DNA of 64,000 nt. Source: Corythucha ciliata (taxonomy: Eukaryota > Arthropoda > Insecta > Hemiptera > Tingidae). This document shows positions 46,330 through 56,927 of this stretch, in pieces. The stretch lies in contig CM075941.1 in assembly GCA_038030265.1 (NCBI GenBank), forward strand, positions 58,071,952-58,135,951. Direction: 5' to 3'. The translations under genes and the position numbers were made by a program. Every line of letters starts with the position of its first letter. The stretch's first letter is position 1. The notes beneath the pieces were generated by a model. That model saw nothing but the letters and a program-made list of their open reading frames with translations. It made no database searches and was not told the origin of the DNA.

Positions 46330-47110
46330 AAAGCGCGATCGTTAATTTAACCATTTTGCGGACGCAAATCGTCAGTTTGCCATTATTTCTACGGTGCAAA
46401 TTGTCAGGTAATTTACAATAGGAATGAATATTACCCATGTGATATCAGGGCAAGAATCCATACCTTCTTGAATGGTCGGTTTTGCCGTTTTTAGAGCGGG
46501 AATAGCCAGTTCAGCCATTTTCACAACAAGCAATGCATGCTTAACCATTTTCTACGCGCGAATGCTTAGTTTTTGCCATTTTCAAGGCAGGAATCACCCC
46601 AGGCATTTTCAGAGAGCGCAAATTCGGGGCAGAGTCAGTTTGGCCATTTTTAGAGCGCGAATCGCCGGTTTGGCCAATTTTTACGACGTTTACAGTCACG
46701 TCACGCGCACGACCATTCTTTGCAAGCGAATGGTCGATTTCACACTTTTGGGGGGCAGAAATAATCTGTTTAGACTATTCAGGTCCCGAATAGTTAGTTA
46801 GTTTAGCCGTTTGTGGGACGCGAATATGGTTCGTCAAGCCAAAGGCACGAATAGTCAGTATTGACCATTTTTGGCGCGCAAATTGTCAGTTTGGCTGGTT
46901 GATTTAGACATTTTTAGGGCACTTGAATTCGTTTCGCTATTTTAGAGCGGGAATTTCCAGTTTGGTAATTTTTAGGGCGCAAATATATGCATAGTCGGTT
47001 CAGCCCTTTGCAAGGCACTAATAGTGAAGTTTTGCCACTCTGGGGCGCGTTTACAGTCAGTTTAGTCGTTTTTATGGAGTGGAACAGTCATAGTTTGGCA
47101 ATCGTAGGGA
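46330..47110 (-). repeat. B-family minisatellite, reverse, inside hAT-type element
   Basis: Units such as GCGAATCGCCGGTTTGGCC and GCGAATAGTCAGTTTAGCC; same orientation as 1-545. Confidence 0.8.
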
Positions 47111-47256
47111 CGTAATCTTAAATTATTTCGTCAACGAGATCCATGAAATTCTATTCTCCGGGTCGTTGGAGATAGTGTGTGGCCCCTCCCTTGTTTCCGC
47201 CACTGGGTATAGAACCCCTCGCAAGATGAAATCCTAGATCCGCCACTGGCAAAGTC

Positions 47257-47560
47257 GCGTTAATTCACAGCTGGAATGAGGACGAAACTATAATTAGCGG
47301 CTAGCGGCACTTGTTTGCAGCGAAAAATGAGAGAAATCGCTAATTCACAGCTAAAATCGAGCCGAAACGCTAACTCGTAGCTGCTATTGCAACATGTAAC
47401 ATCAATTTGCCGCTAAAATTGAGAAAAAGGGCCAATTTTTAGCTGAAATGAGCACTTTATCTCAATTTAAGTCCTGAACTAGTGCTATTGATTTTGAATT
47501 GAGCAGTGATAAAATGACAATTCGGGGTTGTAATTGAGAAAAACGCTTAATTTTGTGGCA
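47257..47560 (+). repeat. A-family minisatellite, forward, short array
   Basis: About ten degenerate forward units; includes the right-hand target of the 44,507 hAT-type element. Confidence 0.7.
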
Positions 47561-47579
47561 GCTTGCCAATAAAATTTTG

Positions 47580-47820
47580 CGCTGTCGTGGCCAACTGGAA
47601 ATCAAGCACCGAAAATTGCAATTTCGCGCGCATGAAGAACAAACAATTGCAATTTCGTGGATGTTCTGACCCAAAATTTGCAATTTCGTGAATGGCCCGA
47701 CTCAAAATTTGCAATTTCGTGAATGTTCTGACCCAAAAGTTGCAATTTCGCACATTTGGAACTCCGATGTCGTGTGATTTCGTGGCAGAATTTGGGCTCT
47801 GTCGTGACTGGCTTGTCCGG
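47580..47820. repeat. Third minisatellite form (31-bp, GCAATTTCG type)
   Basis: Units with CCAAAATTTGCAATTTCG plus TGAATGTTCTGAC, better conserved than the A or B units around them, about 6 copies. It lies at a switch from forward to reverse A units. Confidence 0.75.
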
Positions 47821-47829
47821 GTTCTAGAT

Positions 47830-48420
47830 TTTAGCAGATAAATAGCGATTTTTCCAAATTTATGTTGTAAATAAGCGTTTTTGTTTGTTTCTTTATTCAA
47901 ATTTAGCAGCGAATTAACGCCATTTATCTTTTCTATCCCCGAATGGGTGATTTTTCGTAATTTCAGTTGTCAATTTGCCATCTATCTTAACTTCAGCTCC
48001 AAATTAATTTTTTGCCGTGATTTTTTTCCACATTTATAGCCTTGAATTAGCGTTTTTTCCATTTTAGCAGTGGGCTTGGCCCAAGAGCACCAGTTTGCAT
48101 CATTTTTCTATATTTTAGCCTACATAATACACCGCGAATCAGCGATTTTTTCTCTATCTGGAAGTCTACGATTTTTTCTCAATCTGAAAGTTGCATCGAG
48201 GAACCATGAATGAGCACTTTTTCACTTTATTACCCATGAATATTAGCCCTTGTTTTCCAAACTTTTTGCCACGTACTTACCCCAAACTAGCACATTATTG
48301 CGCCTTTTCAGTTTTAGCCGCCTAAAGAGCTACAGAAACTGAGGAATCAGCGTATTTTCTCTATTTTTGCCGCGAAGTTACCTCCAGAAGGCGAGTATTT
48401 TTTCAATTTGAGGCTTCGAG
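47830..48420 (-). repeat. A-family minisatellite, reverse, degenerate
   Basis: Reverse A units with TTTAGCAGCGAATTAACG-type phrases. Confidence 0.7.
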
Positions 48421-49246
48421 GCTTTTCAATAGCACTTACGTCGCCTGAGCATTCGACTCATTCACTCTAAACGCCTGACTTAGATCAACCCTGTAACGTT
48501 CTATTCTCCAGGTCGGATTGACTGAAACCCGTCGAAAGGACCCAAATCGCTGTACAACCGAACATCAAGACTCTTTTTGACGTATATATTCATGAACGTA
48601 GGACCTGAAAATTCTCATTTCCTCATCTTTAAGCTTATTGGTGGCCCCCTCTGATAGGGAGGGGATGTATCGTACTTAGTAATCTCCGCCATGAAATGGA
48701 CCTATGTTGAATGCCTGCAAATGTTGATCTCAGTAAACGCAGCTGGTTATAAATCGATTTGCTACGGACGTTGATAAAATTGGAGAGGAAATACCGGGAT
48801 TTCAACTAGAGTTGTGTGATCTGCAAGCAGGGCTAGGCAGTAATTGAATTACATGTAATTGAATTACGTAATTCAATTACAATTAGTAATTGGTAATTTG
48901 TAATTAAAAGCACTTTTTCGAAGTAATTTGTAATTAACAATTACCAATTACATATCCATCTTCAAAGTCAATATCACTTCGAAAACTCAGCGGGTACTAT
49001 TTCACGCCTTACTTGGAGCTTTTGGAAGAAATTTTGCATGAAATACTCGGAAAAAAAGAAATACTCTGAAAAATAGGTTGCTAATTTGAAATTTGAGAAA
49101 TTCAGAAACGGTACAAAAGTTTCGAACCCCAAACTAGTGGCGTAGGTAGGAATTTGTCCTGGGGGCGGGGATCAGATTGAAATCTCGTAAGGGTGAGAGG
49201 AGGGAGGTAATTTCACATTTTAGTCATCATTCCACCCAGCCAGCAC

Positions 49247-49411
49247 ACTCTCTGGACATCTTGCTGGCCTCATCATAGCCTCAATCTCTCAGTTAAGGGC
49301 AATTTTTGGACTCTACCCGCAAATTAGCGATTTTCTCAATTTTGGCCGAGTGTACCGTTCTTCTCAATTTCAGCCGCAGATTAGCAGTTTTGCCCCACCC
49401 CCTCCCATAAC
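49247..49411 (-). repeat. Start of dispersed segment copy 3 (A-family, reverse)
   Basis: CTGGACATCTTGCTGG to CCCTCCCATAACCA matches about 26,107-26,262. The continuation of the segment resumes at about 56,928, after two LINEs. Confidence 0.85.
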
Positions 49412-49419
49412 CAGGAACA

Positions 49420-50106
49420 GTGGAAAAGATGGCGGACGCGCCCGGTTTCAAGATTTGTGCTCTCTGTATAAATGCTATAAGCCAACCTACCGTGCCACTA
49501 ACTTACGATGGTGTGTGTGGTAAACATTTCCATGCAAACTGTGTCGGCTTCTCAAATAGTGATTTCGAAAAATTTTCACTTTTAGCGAACAAAATAAAAT
49601 GGTTTTGTGTGCAATGCTCAACGCGGGTAGCAGCCTGTATCAGCGGGGAACTTTCAACGCTCGACTTTGCCGCTATTTATGACGTTGTAGCGACACAATT
49701 GAAGGTATTAGGCGAAACAAACATAATGTTACTGGGAAAACTGGATATGCTTGAAAATGAAAATAAACAAATCCGACTATCATTGGATAAACTCGACAAA
49801 AAACTCTCAGAGGGCAAAGGCTCAAAAGGAGCTTCCTGCTCTTTCGACACGGGTGTTACTCCACCGTATAAGGATTGTTTTGAAACCGCGCCGTGGGCGC
49901 CGTGCTTAGCCTTGTCAATAACTGCCTGTCGTCTGGAAGATTCCCGAATGCCCTCAAAATCGCTAGAGTCGTGCCCGTGTTTAAAAAGGGTGACAGGGCT
50001 GAAATTGGTAATTATCGACCGATTTCCATCCTCCCAGTTCTATCCAAGATCGTCGAATTTTTCATCAACGAGCCACTTTGGGAATATCTCAATGAATCAA
50101 GGATAA
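49420..50106 (+). pseudogene. CR1-like ORF1 (PHD finger and coiled coil), joined to RT sequence by deletion
   Basis: From the ATG at 49,420, residues 12-66 form a C4-H-C3-like PHD finger: CALC, then CGKHFHANC, then WFCVQC. Residues 95-135 (LGKLDMLENENKQIRLSLDKL) form a heptad coiled coil, likely for oligomerisation. Up to about residue 150 this is typical ORF1. From about 49,880 the DNA is RT-coding in another frame, so the remaining 75 residues are out-of-frame RT and not real protein. The rest of ORF1 and the whole endonuclease are deleted. ORF1 would coat LINE RNA. Confidence 0.8.
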
Positions 50107-50408
50107 TCTCGCCAGATCAATACGGCTTTCAAAAAGGGAAATCCACGGTTGACGCCATCTCCTCGATCGTTCCTCGAATTCTCGCCTCCTTTGAGGCTAA
50201 AAATACATCTGTTGGGGCCTTTTTGGACCTGTCCTTGGCTTTCGACCGGGCCGAGCATGGCGTATTACTCGCAAAGTTGGGAAATATTGGTGTCGGCGGG
50301 GTGGCCCTGGCTCTCATACGATCGTACCTGTCTGATCGATTCCAGTACCAGGAAGGGATTCAAGTCTGTTACCAGTCACTCGAGGAGTTCCTCAGGGCTC
50401 TATTCTAG
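49893..50408 (+). pseudogene. CR1-like reverse transcriptase, N-terminal half
   Basis: A frame with VVPVFKKGDRAEIGNYRPIS, QYGFQKGKSTVDAISS and FLDLSLAFDRAEH (first catalytic Asp in LDLSLAFD, where the family usually has DxxKAFD). It ends after IRSYLSDRFQY. A frameshift near 50,370 precedes the GVPQGS-type block, which continues in another frame to about 50,436. Confidence 0.85.
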
Positions 50409-50440
50409 GCCCAACCCTTTTCCTCATCCTGATTAATGAC

Positions 50441-51259
50441 TTGGGCATAGCGATACGAAACAGTAATTTGTTCATGTACGCGGACGACACAACTCTACTG
50501 ACCACTCACACATCGTCGATACAGGCTGCTTCGCTGAGCGACGAGGATGTAACTGCAGCTTATGAATGGTTCCGCGAAAATGGGCTGCTATTAAACCGAG
50601 AGAAATCTGTAAAAGTTGCGTTTTGCCTCCACCACCTCCCACCGCTTGGTCAGAGCGTGGTAAAATTTCTCGGAGTGTACCTCGATACTAAATTATCTTT
50701 CAAAGACCACATCTCTGGACTTGAAACAAGATTGACTAGAGTAGTATTCCTGTTAAGAAGACTCCGGAACCTCGTGTCTCATGAGGTTCTCAGAATAATT
50801 TATTTTGGATGCTTCCACTCCGTCTTGGTGTACGCGATCGGTGTGTGAGGGAAGGCTCCAGGAACGGGTTCGCTTTTTAGACTGCAAAAAAGCGCAGTAC
50901 GATGTCTGGCGGGTCTCAAGAGGTATGACTCATGCCGAAGTGCCTTCAGAGATTTCAATATTCTCACTCTTTACGGAGCCTACGTTTACGAGTGCTTGAA
51001 ACTTGTCCATAGACGATTCAATGAGTTTCCGCAATTGTCATCCATCCATTCGTACAATACACGAGGTGCATCTAAGCTGGCTCCAGAGCGCGTCCGGCTT
51101 GTAAATGGCGAGCTGAACCCAGCATATATGGCTCCGATTCTGTACAATAAATTACCGCGTGGACTGATTAATAGTGATGGTCGTTTAAAAATCAAAGACG
51201 TAAAGTCGTTTCTAACGGATCGAGTATTGTATAGTTTGAAGGAATTCATGGACAATTAA
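50441..51259 (+). pseudogene. CR1-like reverse transcriptase, C-terminal half
   Basis: The frame at 50,441-50,848 has FMYADDTTLL (catalytic YADD), NREKSVKVAF and VKFLGVYLDTKLSF, the standard palm/thumb order. After frameshifts, 50,996-51,259 holds the last part (YNTRGASKLAPERVRL and IKDVKSFLTDRVLYSL), typical of CR1/Jockey-type C-termini, with no RNase H. Confidence 0.85.
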
Positions 51260-51312
51260 TATTTTCAAGTTCTGACGTGCCGATTCTTGTAACACTAGTT
51301 AAAGGCTAAATA

Positions 51313-51368
<56 letters not shown>

Positions 51369-51786
51369 GGCATCGACGTCGAGGTCATTAGCCCATTCAG
51401 ACAAGTACGTATCAATGGTTATTTCCAAAGTTTTGGCCTTCAGCTTAGTTCTTCATATTGGTGTTCAACATTATTCGTCAGATAAGTATACTTTGTGCGA
51501 TGTCATAATTTATCAGCTTGCTACTTTGTGTGCCGTTTCAGGACTTCGTCGGATTTCATCCCAGTTACTTTGACTGGAAATTCATCACTGGCCAGATATC
51601 ACAATTCCTATAAGAAACTAATAAAACTAAATTAAGGTAAATAGTATGTTATTACTGAACTGAAAAACTTGACTAGAAGAAATCAATATCCTTTCCACAG
51701 CCTAGTCACTAACACCACTGGACAACCAGTATCACAGCCATATGTAATGTTTACTTCACTAGCCCAGATGCAACTGAAGATAATGA

Positions 51787-52164
51787 CTAGATTGAGTGGA
51801 ATAAGTTAATTCTTTGCAGGAACTTGATAATATTTTGCAGGTATGCATTAGTAAAAAGGAGTGCAGCAAGGCTCCTATCTCCCGGTCCCGGGAGCGCATT
51901 CCTCTGCCTATCAGCCTCATATCTCGGACATTCGATGAGAATGTGGGCAACAGTGATCGGGGCCCCGCAATTCTCACATGTGCCTATGCCTTGCCTAGTG
52001 AAATAATGACTTTTAGTTAGTCGAGTGTGACCTGTTCGAAGTCGAGGATGACTATCGAATCTTTCCGGGTCATCTGCACTGGGGGTGAGTATAACGAAGG
52101 CTCCGCTATAATTGTTCGCAGCTGTGAAGAGCTGCTTTCCCAGTTGAAGGTCCACTCCTTCCAT
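51787..52164 (-). pseudogene. I-like LINE C-terminal zinc-knuckle region
   Basis: A 125-codon frame with GHTRLTKSHYFTRQGIGTCE and CENCGAPITVAHILIECPRY, the C-x2-C...H...C knuckle typical of I/Jockey-type ORF2 ends. It overlaps the RNase H frame near 52,017-52,164, showing a frameshift. Confidence 0.85.
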
Positions 52165-53174
52165 ACCAGCTGGCGAATTCGCGCTTTTTCATCATCTAAT
52201 CTGGCGGGTAATAAACTGCTGTAGGGCTGTGACCGAGCCGCAATCTTTGCCAGCGAATCTACGCAAGTATTCCCATGTATTCCAACATGGCTTGGGGTCC
52301 AAAAGAACATTATTGATTTGCCTGCCTGGTTTAATGAATAAAGTTTTTGGTGAATCATTACTACAGCCGGGTCTCTCGCAAACTTGTTGTTTATCGCTGC
52401 TAGTGCACTGAAGGAATCAACAAGTAGTAAATATGATAGGGAGTCGTGGGTTAGGCAAAAGTCAAGTGCAAAAGAGATTCCGTATAGTTCTGCCGAGTAA
52501 ACGGAAAAGAATGGCGGCAATGGACAGAGGAAAGTGGTGATCGACGGGGAGTAGTATGCACAACCTACTCCGGAGGCCATTCTCGAACCATCGGTGTAAA
52601 TTTTTGTGAAGCCACCATATTTGGTTATAGCTTCATTAAAAAGAAGTCTGAACTCCTCGGCCAGCACTTGAGTTTTTGAGTGCTTTATGAGGGAGGCATC
52701 AATGTTGAAATCGGGATACAACCACGGATGTAACTCGGATCTTATATACGGGACTGTGGGATGGAGTTGAGTTTGGTACCTAACGAGTGCTTCCTTTAGT
52801 CGAACAGAGATGGGTCGGGAGCGGCTTGGGAGGGCGGAATATTCACTGGAGTCCCCGACGTCGAACAGAGGTTTATGGAAAATGTGAAAAGTTTTAGACT
52901 GGATGGCCGCTGAGTAATTTAGAATAAGCTGTTGGAAACGATACTTCAGTGGAAGATTTTTTGACAAAACATACAAGTCATCGCAAGGGGTTGTCCGATA
53001 GGCTCCAAGGGCGATGCGAAGCCCCGCTTGATACGTTCTTTCTAATGGCAAAAGCCAACTCTTTCTTGCTGAGCTATACGCCTGGACTCCATATTCAATC
53101 TTCGATCGCGCAAGACAGTTCCAAATTTTTACAAGGGTACAGGGTTCTGAACCCCATTTATGACTAGATAACAT
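52017..53174 (-). pseudogene. I-like LINE thumb and RNase H domain
   Basis: A 385-codon frame. The first 190 residues (CLARSKIEYGVQAYSSARKS onward) are the RT thumb and connection. RNase H follows with IYTDGSRM (Asp), YSAELYGISFAL (Glu), LLVDSFSALAAI (Asp) and TPSHVGIHGNTCVD (His/Asp), so all catalytic positions appear kept. Upstream, 53,175-53,482 continues the RT through the YADDLLLYA box in other frames up to the BEL/Pao insertion. Confidence 0.9.
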
Positions 53175-53482
53175 TCGTATTATATTGAGGATTTTGGTGC
53201 AATGGATATTAACCTGGTGAATGTGCTCTTTCCAGCGAAGCTGCTTATCCAGAACAACACCCAGAAATTTATGCGACTATTAAGGTTAGTGATGGAGGGT
53301 CATGACGAGCCCGCAGTCGGCAGAAATGAACTGCGGCTGTTTTTTCGCGCGAGAAATGGAGCCCAATACTTTTAGCATTTTGCACAAGGTGGTTTATAGC
53401 AATTTGTAGCTCAGACAATTCCTGGGGAGCTGAGGGATCTGTCGCATAAAGCAGAAGATCATCAGCATAGATAGACGCAGAC

Positions 53483-54043
53483 TGTTCAGTTTTCAGTCAG
53501 TGGAGTTTTAAAATTCCCAGTTCAGAATCGGTAAATTACAGGGCTTCAGTTAATAATTAATTTCGGAGGACCAGATCCTTGCTAGGATCACAAAACAGGC
53601 AATAGGCAATGTAAATTGGTGAGAGCAGGCGAATAAATGTTCTTGTACTCACAGTAACTATGAATTAGGACCAGCCAGTTATTAATTGTCACACTCAGCC
53701 GGCACAGACTCTCGATCAGCGAAGAACTCCGGCTTCAATTGCAGAAATTTGATTGTACTCGCGACTTGTACGCGAACAGGGAAAAGGTACGTCCGAGCAG
53801 CTCGACGTTTCAAAAGCAAGTCGAAAAAGTCCAGTATAAGTAGCGGCGCGCGCGAGAAACAGACTCAAAAAACTCTCGACGCGCAGGCCTGAACGGTACA
53901 GCCCGCTCTTTTTCACCAGTCATTGCCATTTAAGAGGAAAAATTAATTTTACAAACAGAAAAACCCAGACCAGCTAATCAACGGCAGGCAATGATCAGTT
54001 CAGATAAAAATAATATTTCAAAGCCATCTGAGTGGCCCGAACA
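53483..54043 (-). repeat. 3' LTR of BEL/Pao element
   Basis: 561 bp; starts TGTTCGGG (minus strand, from 54,043) and ends at 53,483. Its first 145 bp match 55,220-55,364 almost exactly, differing at one base seen (AAGAGG / AAGGGG). Confidence 0.9.
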
Positions 54044-54058
54044 TTTCCCCCCCCCCCC
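54044..54058 (-). other. Polypurine tract of BEL/Pao element
   Basis: On the minus strand a run of G followed by AAA lies directly before the TGTTCGGG start of the 3' LTR, the site that primes plus-strand DNA synthesis. Confidence 0.85.
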
Positions 54059-54315
54059 CAGAACGGTTCCGTTCTCCAGTAGGTGAGGGCAGAGCTCATA
54101 CAGACAGGAAACATAGGAAAGGACAGAACAGAATTCAGATTGCTGCACCTTCTATCGTTAAGTTTAGCATTAAAATATAGTCTAATGATAGTTAAAATAA
54201 GGCCAGAGCCAGTCAATCAATAAATCAGTGAGAGAAGGAATAAATTCAGAAAGGAGCAGCAACAAACAACAATATTTACAATTTATACACAGATTGAGTT
54301 GTTCAGTCAACGCAA

Positions 54316-55219
54316 TCAGTCCAGCAGTGGTGGAAAAGCACAGAGCTTTACCACCGGTCTGACGTACGTGCCCTTTGAGGTACGCAAAGTTACCACCCGC
54401 ACTACGCCATCTCGATCAGGATGCACAGCTTCCACCCGGGCCACAGGCCAGCGCTGAGGGGGCAATTGCTCATCCCTCAAAAGAACCAGGTCGCCCATCG
54501 AGGGGCCAGCACAGGACTGACTCCACTTGTGGCGCTTCTGCAGAGAAACCAAATATTCGGACGACCAGCGATCCCAAAATGTCTGTCGCTGACGCTGAAC
54601 CAAGTACGCCACTGCGGCATATGCCGTAGAACTCGCGTCACAGAACAGATGGAGCTCATGGGATATTGAACCCCCAGGAGCTAAATGCCGAGGAATTCTC
54701 AGTTCAGACAAGCGTGGCAACTCTTCCACAAACCGCGTCCACCGATCCAGTACAGCCTCAGGCGGACGAGCATCCCAATCCAGTCCCAGTCGCCACAACT
54801 CCTGCATAAACAGCTTGAAACGCACTACCAGAGGCGCCAACCAGCCCGCCGGGTCGTAAATCCGGGCAATTTCGGACAAAAGTTGTCGCTTCTCAGAAAA
54901 GGCCACAGAATAGGCAAAACAGTCAGACACAGGATCCCATCGAACGCCAAGGACCTTAACCACGTCAGAATCCTCCGACCGCAGATCGACGCCACAGCCC
55001 AAATGCTGTTCAGGAATCCCCTCAAGCATTCTCGGGTCATTCGAGGTCCATTTTCGAAGCTCAAAGCCTCCCAGGCCCAACAGCTGGACGCTGGAGGGAA
55101 CGCTGCAGAGCCCGCGCCTCATCCAAGGTATCAGCCCCCGTCAGGATGTCGTCCACAAAGGTCGAAGTCCGCAGCACTTCGGCTGCTTCAGGATGTTCCG
55201 CCTCATGTTCGGCAGCGAG
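54316..55219 (-). pseudogene. BEL/Pao pol remnant: RT end, RNase H start, then C-terminal domain
   Basis: Upstream of the main frame, a separate frame at about 55,150-55,190 reads FVDDILTGADTLDEA, the RT catalytic box typical of Pao/BEL. The main frame (55,122-54,316) continues LGVRWDPVSDCFAYSV and ARIYDPAGWLAPLVVRFKLF, hallmark Pao/BEL blocks, then LHLFCDASSTAYAAVAYL, the first Asp of RNase H. It then jumps in frame to FWDRWSSEYLVSLQKRHKW, GDLVLLRDEQLPPQRWPVAR and GVVRVVTLRTSKGTYVRPV, the conserved C-terminal domain after integrase. Integrase and most of RNase H are deleted. The copy is dead. Confidence 0.92.
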
Positions 55220-55364
55220 ATGCCCGCTCTTTTTCACCAGTCATTGCCATTTAAGGGGAAAAATTAATTTTACAAACAGAAAAACCCAGACCAGCTAATC
55301 AACGGCAGGCAATGATCAGTTCAGATAAAAATAATATTTCAAAGCCATCTGAGTGGCCCGAACA
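55220..55364 (-). repeat. Truncated 5' LTR of BEL/Pao element
   Basis: Only the first 145 bp of the LTR, joined directly to pol at 55,219. R, U5 and the primer-binding site are absent. Confidence 0.9.
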
Positions 55365-55617
55365 CAGACACACCAGCAGGAAGGCCGTCCGTTATTTCAT
55401 TTACGGCTATAAGAAATAATGTAACGCTCAATACTGACCCCTGTGGTATACCAGTCAATTGCTCACGATTAGAGGAATAGGTGTTACCTATTCGAACTGA
55501 GAAAACTCGGTCAGTTAGGAAGTTCTGGAGCATGAGTGGAAGATTGCCCTTGAAACCCCATCGTGATAACTGTTGGATTATTGACACACGGCTCACCTTA
55601 TCAAAAGCGTTTTTCAA
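55339..55617 (-). pseudogene. I-like LINE RT middle part
   Basis: MKNAFDKVSRVSIIQQLSRW (catalytic Asp region; normally DxxKAFD), NFLTDRVFSVRIG and GIPQGSVLSVTLFLIAVNEI. The last residues in the frame are BEL/Pao LTR, not LINE. It is offset by one frame from the upstream RT at 55,614. Confidence 0.88.
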
Positions 55618-56925
55618 GTCAAAAATATTGCTGTGACGTGTTCACGATTTAGAAAAGCATTCAGAATATAGTTTTCCACTAGGAGCAACTGGTCCACAGT
55701 CGAATGACCCTCGCGAAATGCAGTCTGTGAGGGATTAATAAGTTCCCGCTGCTCCAATACTTTCATCAATCTATAGTTGATCAACTTCTCAAAAAGTTTA
55801 CCAAGGCCGCACGTAAGAGAAATGGGGCGATAGCTGGCAACTTCGAGAGGATTTTTTCCAGGTTTTAGGACAGGGACAACGTGTGCTAATTTCCATGCTT
55901 CCGGGTAGCAGTGTCGAGTCCACAAGGAATTATAAAGGTCTAGTAGTTGTTTCTTGCAATGACCGGGCAAATGTTTCAGCATCTCATTGGGTATACCATC
56001 AGGCCCCGGGGCTTTATTGCACGGTAGCTCTGCTATGAAATGGTCAAGCTCGAAAAGCCTGAATGGAACGTTATAATTTTCTATTTCAGGGTGCACTGAG
56101 GCAAGGATATTTTCCGGTGGCAACTGTATTGGTGGATCCGCTGTTCCGGGGGTTGTTACATGTTCCATGTGGTCCGCGATGTAATTAGCAACATCCAACG
56201 GCTCGCGCGCAATGTCGCCTGTCGGGGTAATTATCGCCACAGGGCGTTCACAATTAGAAACGCCTTTCAGGGATCTAACTCTTCGCCATACCTCTCGACT
56301 CGTGGTCGAGGAATTAATTTGTGCGACGTATCTTCGCCATGAATCCCTCTTCGCAGTCACCTTCAACCGACGTTCATGCGCTCTTAGCCGTTTAAAGGCA
56401 ATCAAATTATCATTTGAAGGATGTTTTTTATACCAATTAAAAGCTCTTTTTTTGTCACGGTTGGCCTGACGTATCTCCTCATTCCACCACGGTACTGATG
56501 GGCGCGTTTGGTTGCGGGATTTACGAGGGATCGCCTGACTAGCAGCATAATTGATCGCATCAGTCATATTTTGTACGTCTAGATCGAGGTTGCCAGTGAG
56601 TGTAGGTATGGAAAGGCTTTGCGAATATTTATCCCAGTCAGCCTGTTGTAGTACCCATCGTTCGGGGTACAAGTTATAATCCTGGGTGCAAACCGTCTGG
56701 GAAATAAGGATCGGGTAGTGATCCGAATGATGGAGATCGGAAAGGACACTCCAGTCGAAGGCAGTTGCAAGACTCGTACTCACAATGCTCAGGTCAATTG
56801 CGTCAGATGTGCCGGAGCTGGAAGTGAAATGGGTGGGGGAACCATTATTTAGCACAATTAAGTTATTATCAGACAATATATTAGCAAGAGTTTCTCCAAT
56901 CCGCGTGCTTCGATTATTATTATTA
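55614..56925 (-). pseudogene. I-like LINE endonuclease C-terminus and RT N-terminus
   Basis: About 430 codons. It starts within the endonuclease: LANILSDNNLIVLNNGSPTH, AIDLSIVS and SDLHHSDHYPILI (catalytic Asp and His). A basic linker follows (NQTRPSVPWWNEEIRQANRD), then RT blocks NKAPGPDGIPNEML, AHVVPVLKPGKNPLEVASYR and QTAFREGHSTVDQLLL. Residues upstream of about 56,925 are minisatellite, so the first methionine is not the real start. The frame ends at a slip near 55,614. Confidence 0.9.
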
Positions 56926-56927
56926 TA

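Larger units (their letters stand above)
44507..47248. mobile_element. hAT-type non-autonomous element, 2.7 kb, minisatellite interior
   Basis: Ends CAGTGGCGGATTTACGG at left and the inverse (ATCCGCCACTG) at right, flanked by a perfect 8-bp duplication GCAAAGTC (44,499-44,506 and 47,249-47,256). The interior holds forward A units (about 44,780-45,860) then reverse B units (about 46,330-47,110), so it can fold back. A second CCGCCACTG at about 47,204-47,212 suggests a duplicated right end. No transposase is encoded. Confidence 0.9.
49412..51314 (+). mobile_element. CR1-like LINE with internal deletion (plus strand)
   Basis: Starts with an ORF1 that has a PHD-type zinc finger, jumps into the RT finger region (endonuclease missing) and continues through a YADD box to the C-terminus and a short 3' untranslated part. 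It meets the poly(T) of the next LINE tail-to-tail. PHD-type ORF1 with this RT style is characteristic of CR1-related LINEs. Confidence 0.8.
53483..55364 (-). mobile_element. BEL/Pao LTR retrotransposon, deleted, with 5-bp target duplication
   Basis: Minus-strand element flanked by the duplication CAGAC on the plus strand (53,478-53,482 and 55,365-55,369). LTRs start TGTTCGGG and end ...ACA. The 3' LTR is full (561 bp), but the 5' LTR keeps only its first 145 bp, so a deletion removed the rest of it together with the leader, gag, protease and most of RT. A second deletion removed integrase. It lies inside the I-like LINE's RT, just before the YADD box. Confidence 0.92.
51315..56927 (-). mobile_element. 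I-like LINE with RNase H, 5'-truncated, split by a BEL/Pao element
   Basis: Minus-strand LINE with a 53-base poly(A) tail (T-run 51,315-51,367). Order: partial endonuclease, RT, RNase H, C-terminal zinc knuckle. A BEL/Pao element occupies 53,483-55,364 with a 5-bp duplication. The 5' truncation point is at about 56,925, next to minisatellite. About 3.7 kb of LINE sequence remains. RNase H plus this endonuclease/RT style suggest the I/LOA/Jockey side of LINEs. Confidence 0.9.

Noticed and set aside
54375..55254. Plus-strand frames over the BEL/Pao remnant
   Set aside because: Antisense of pol; no motifs of their own.
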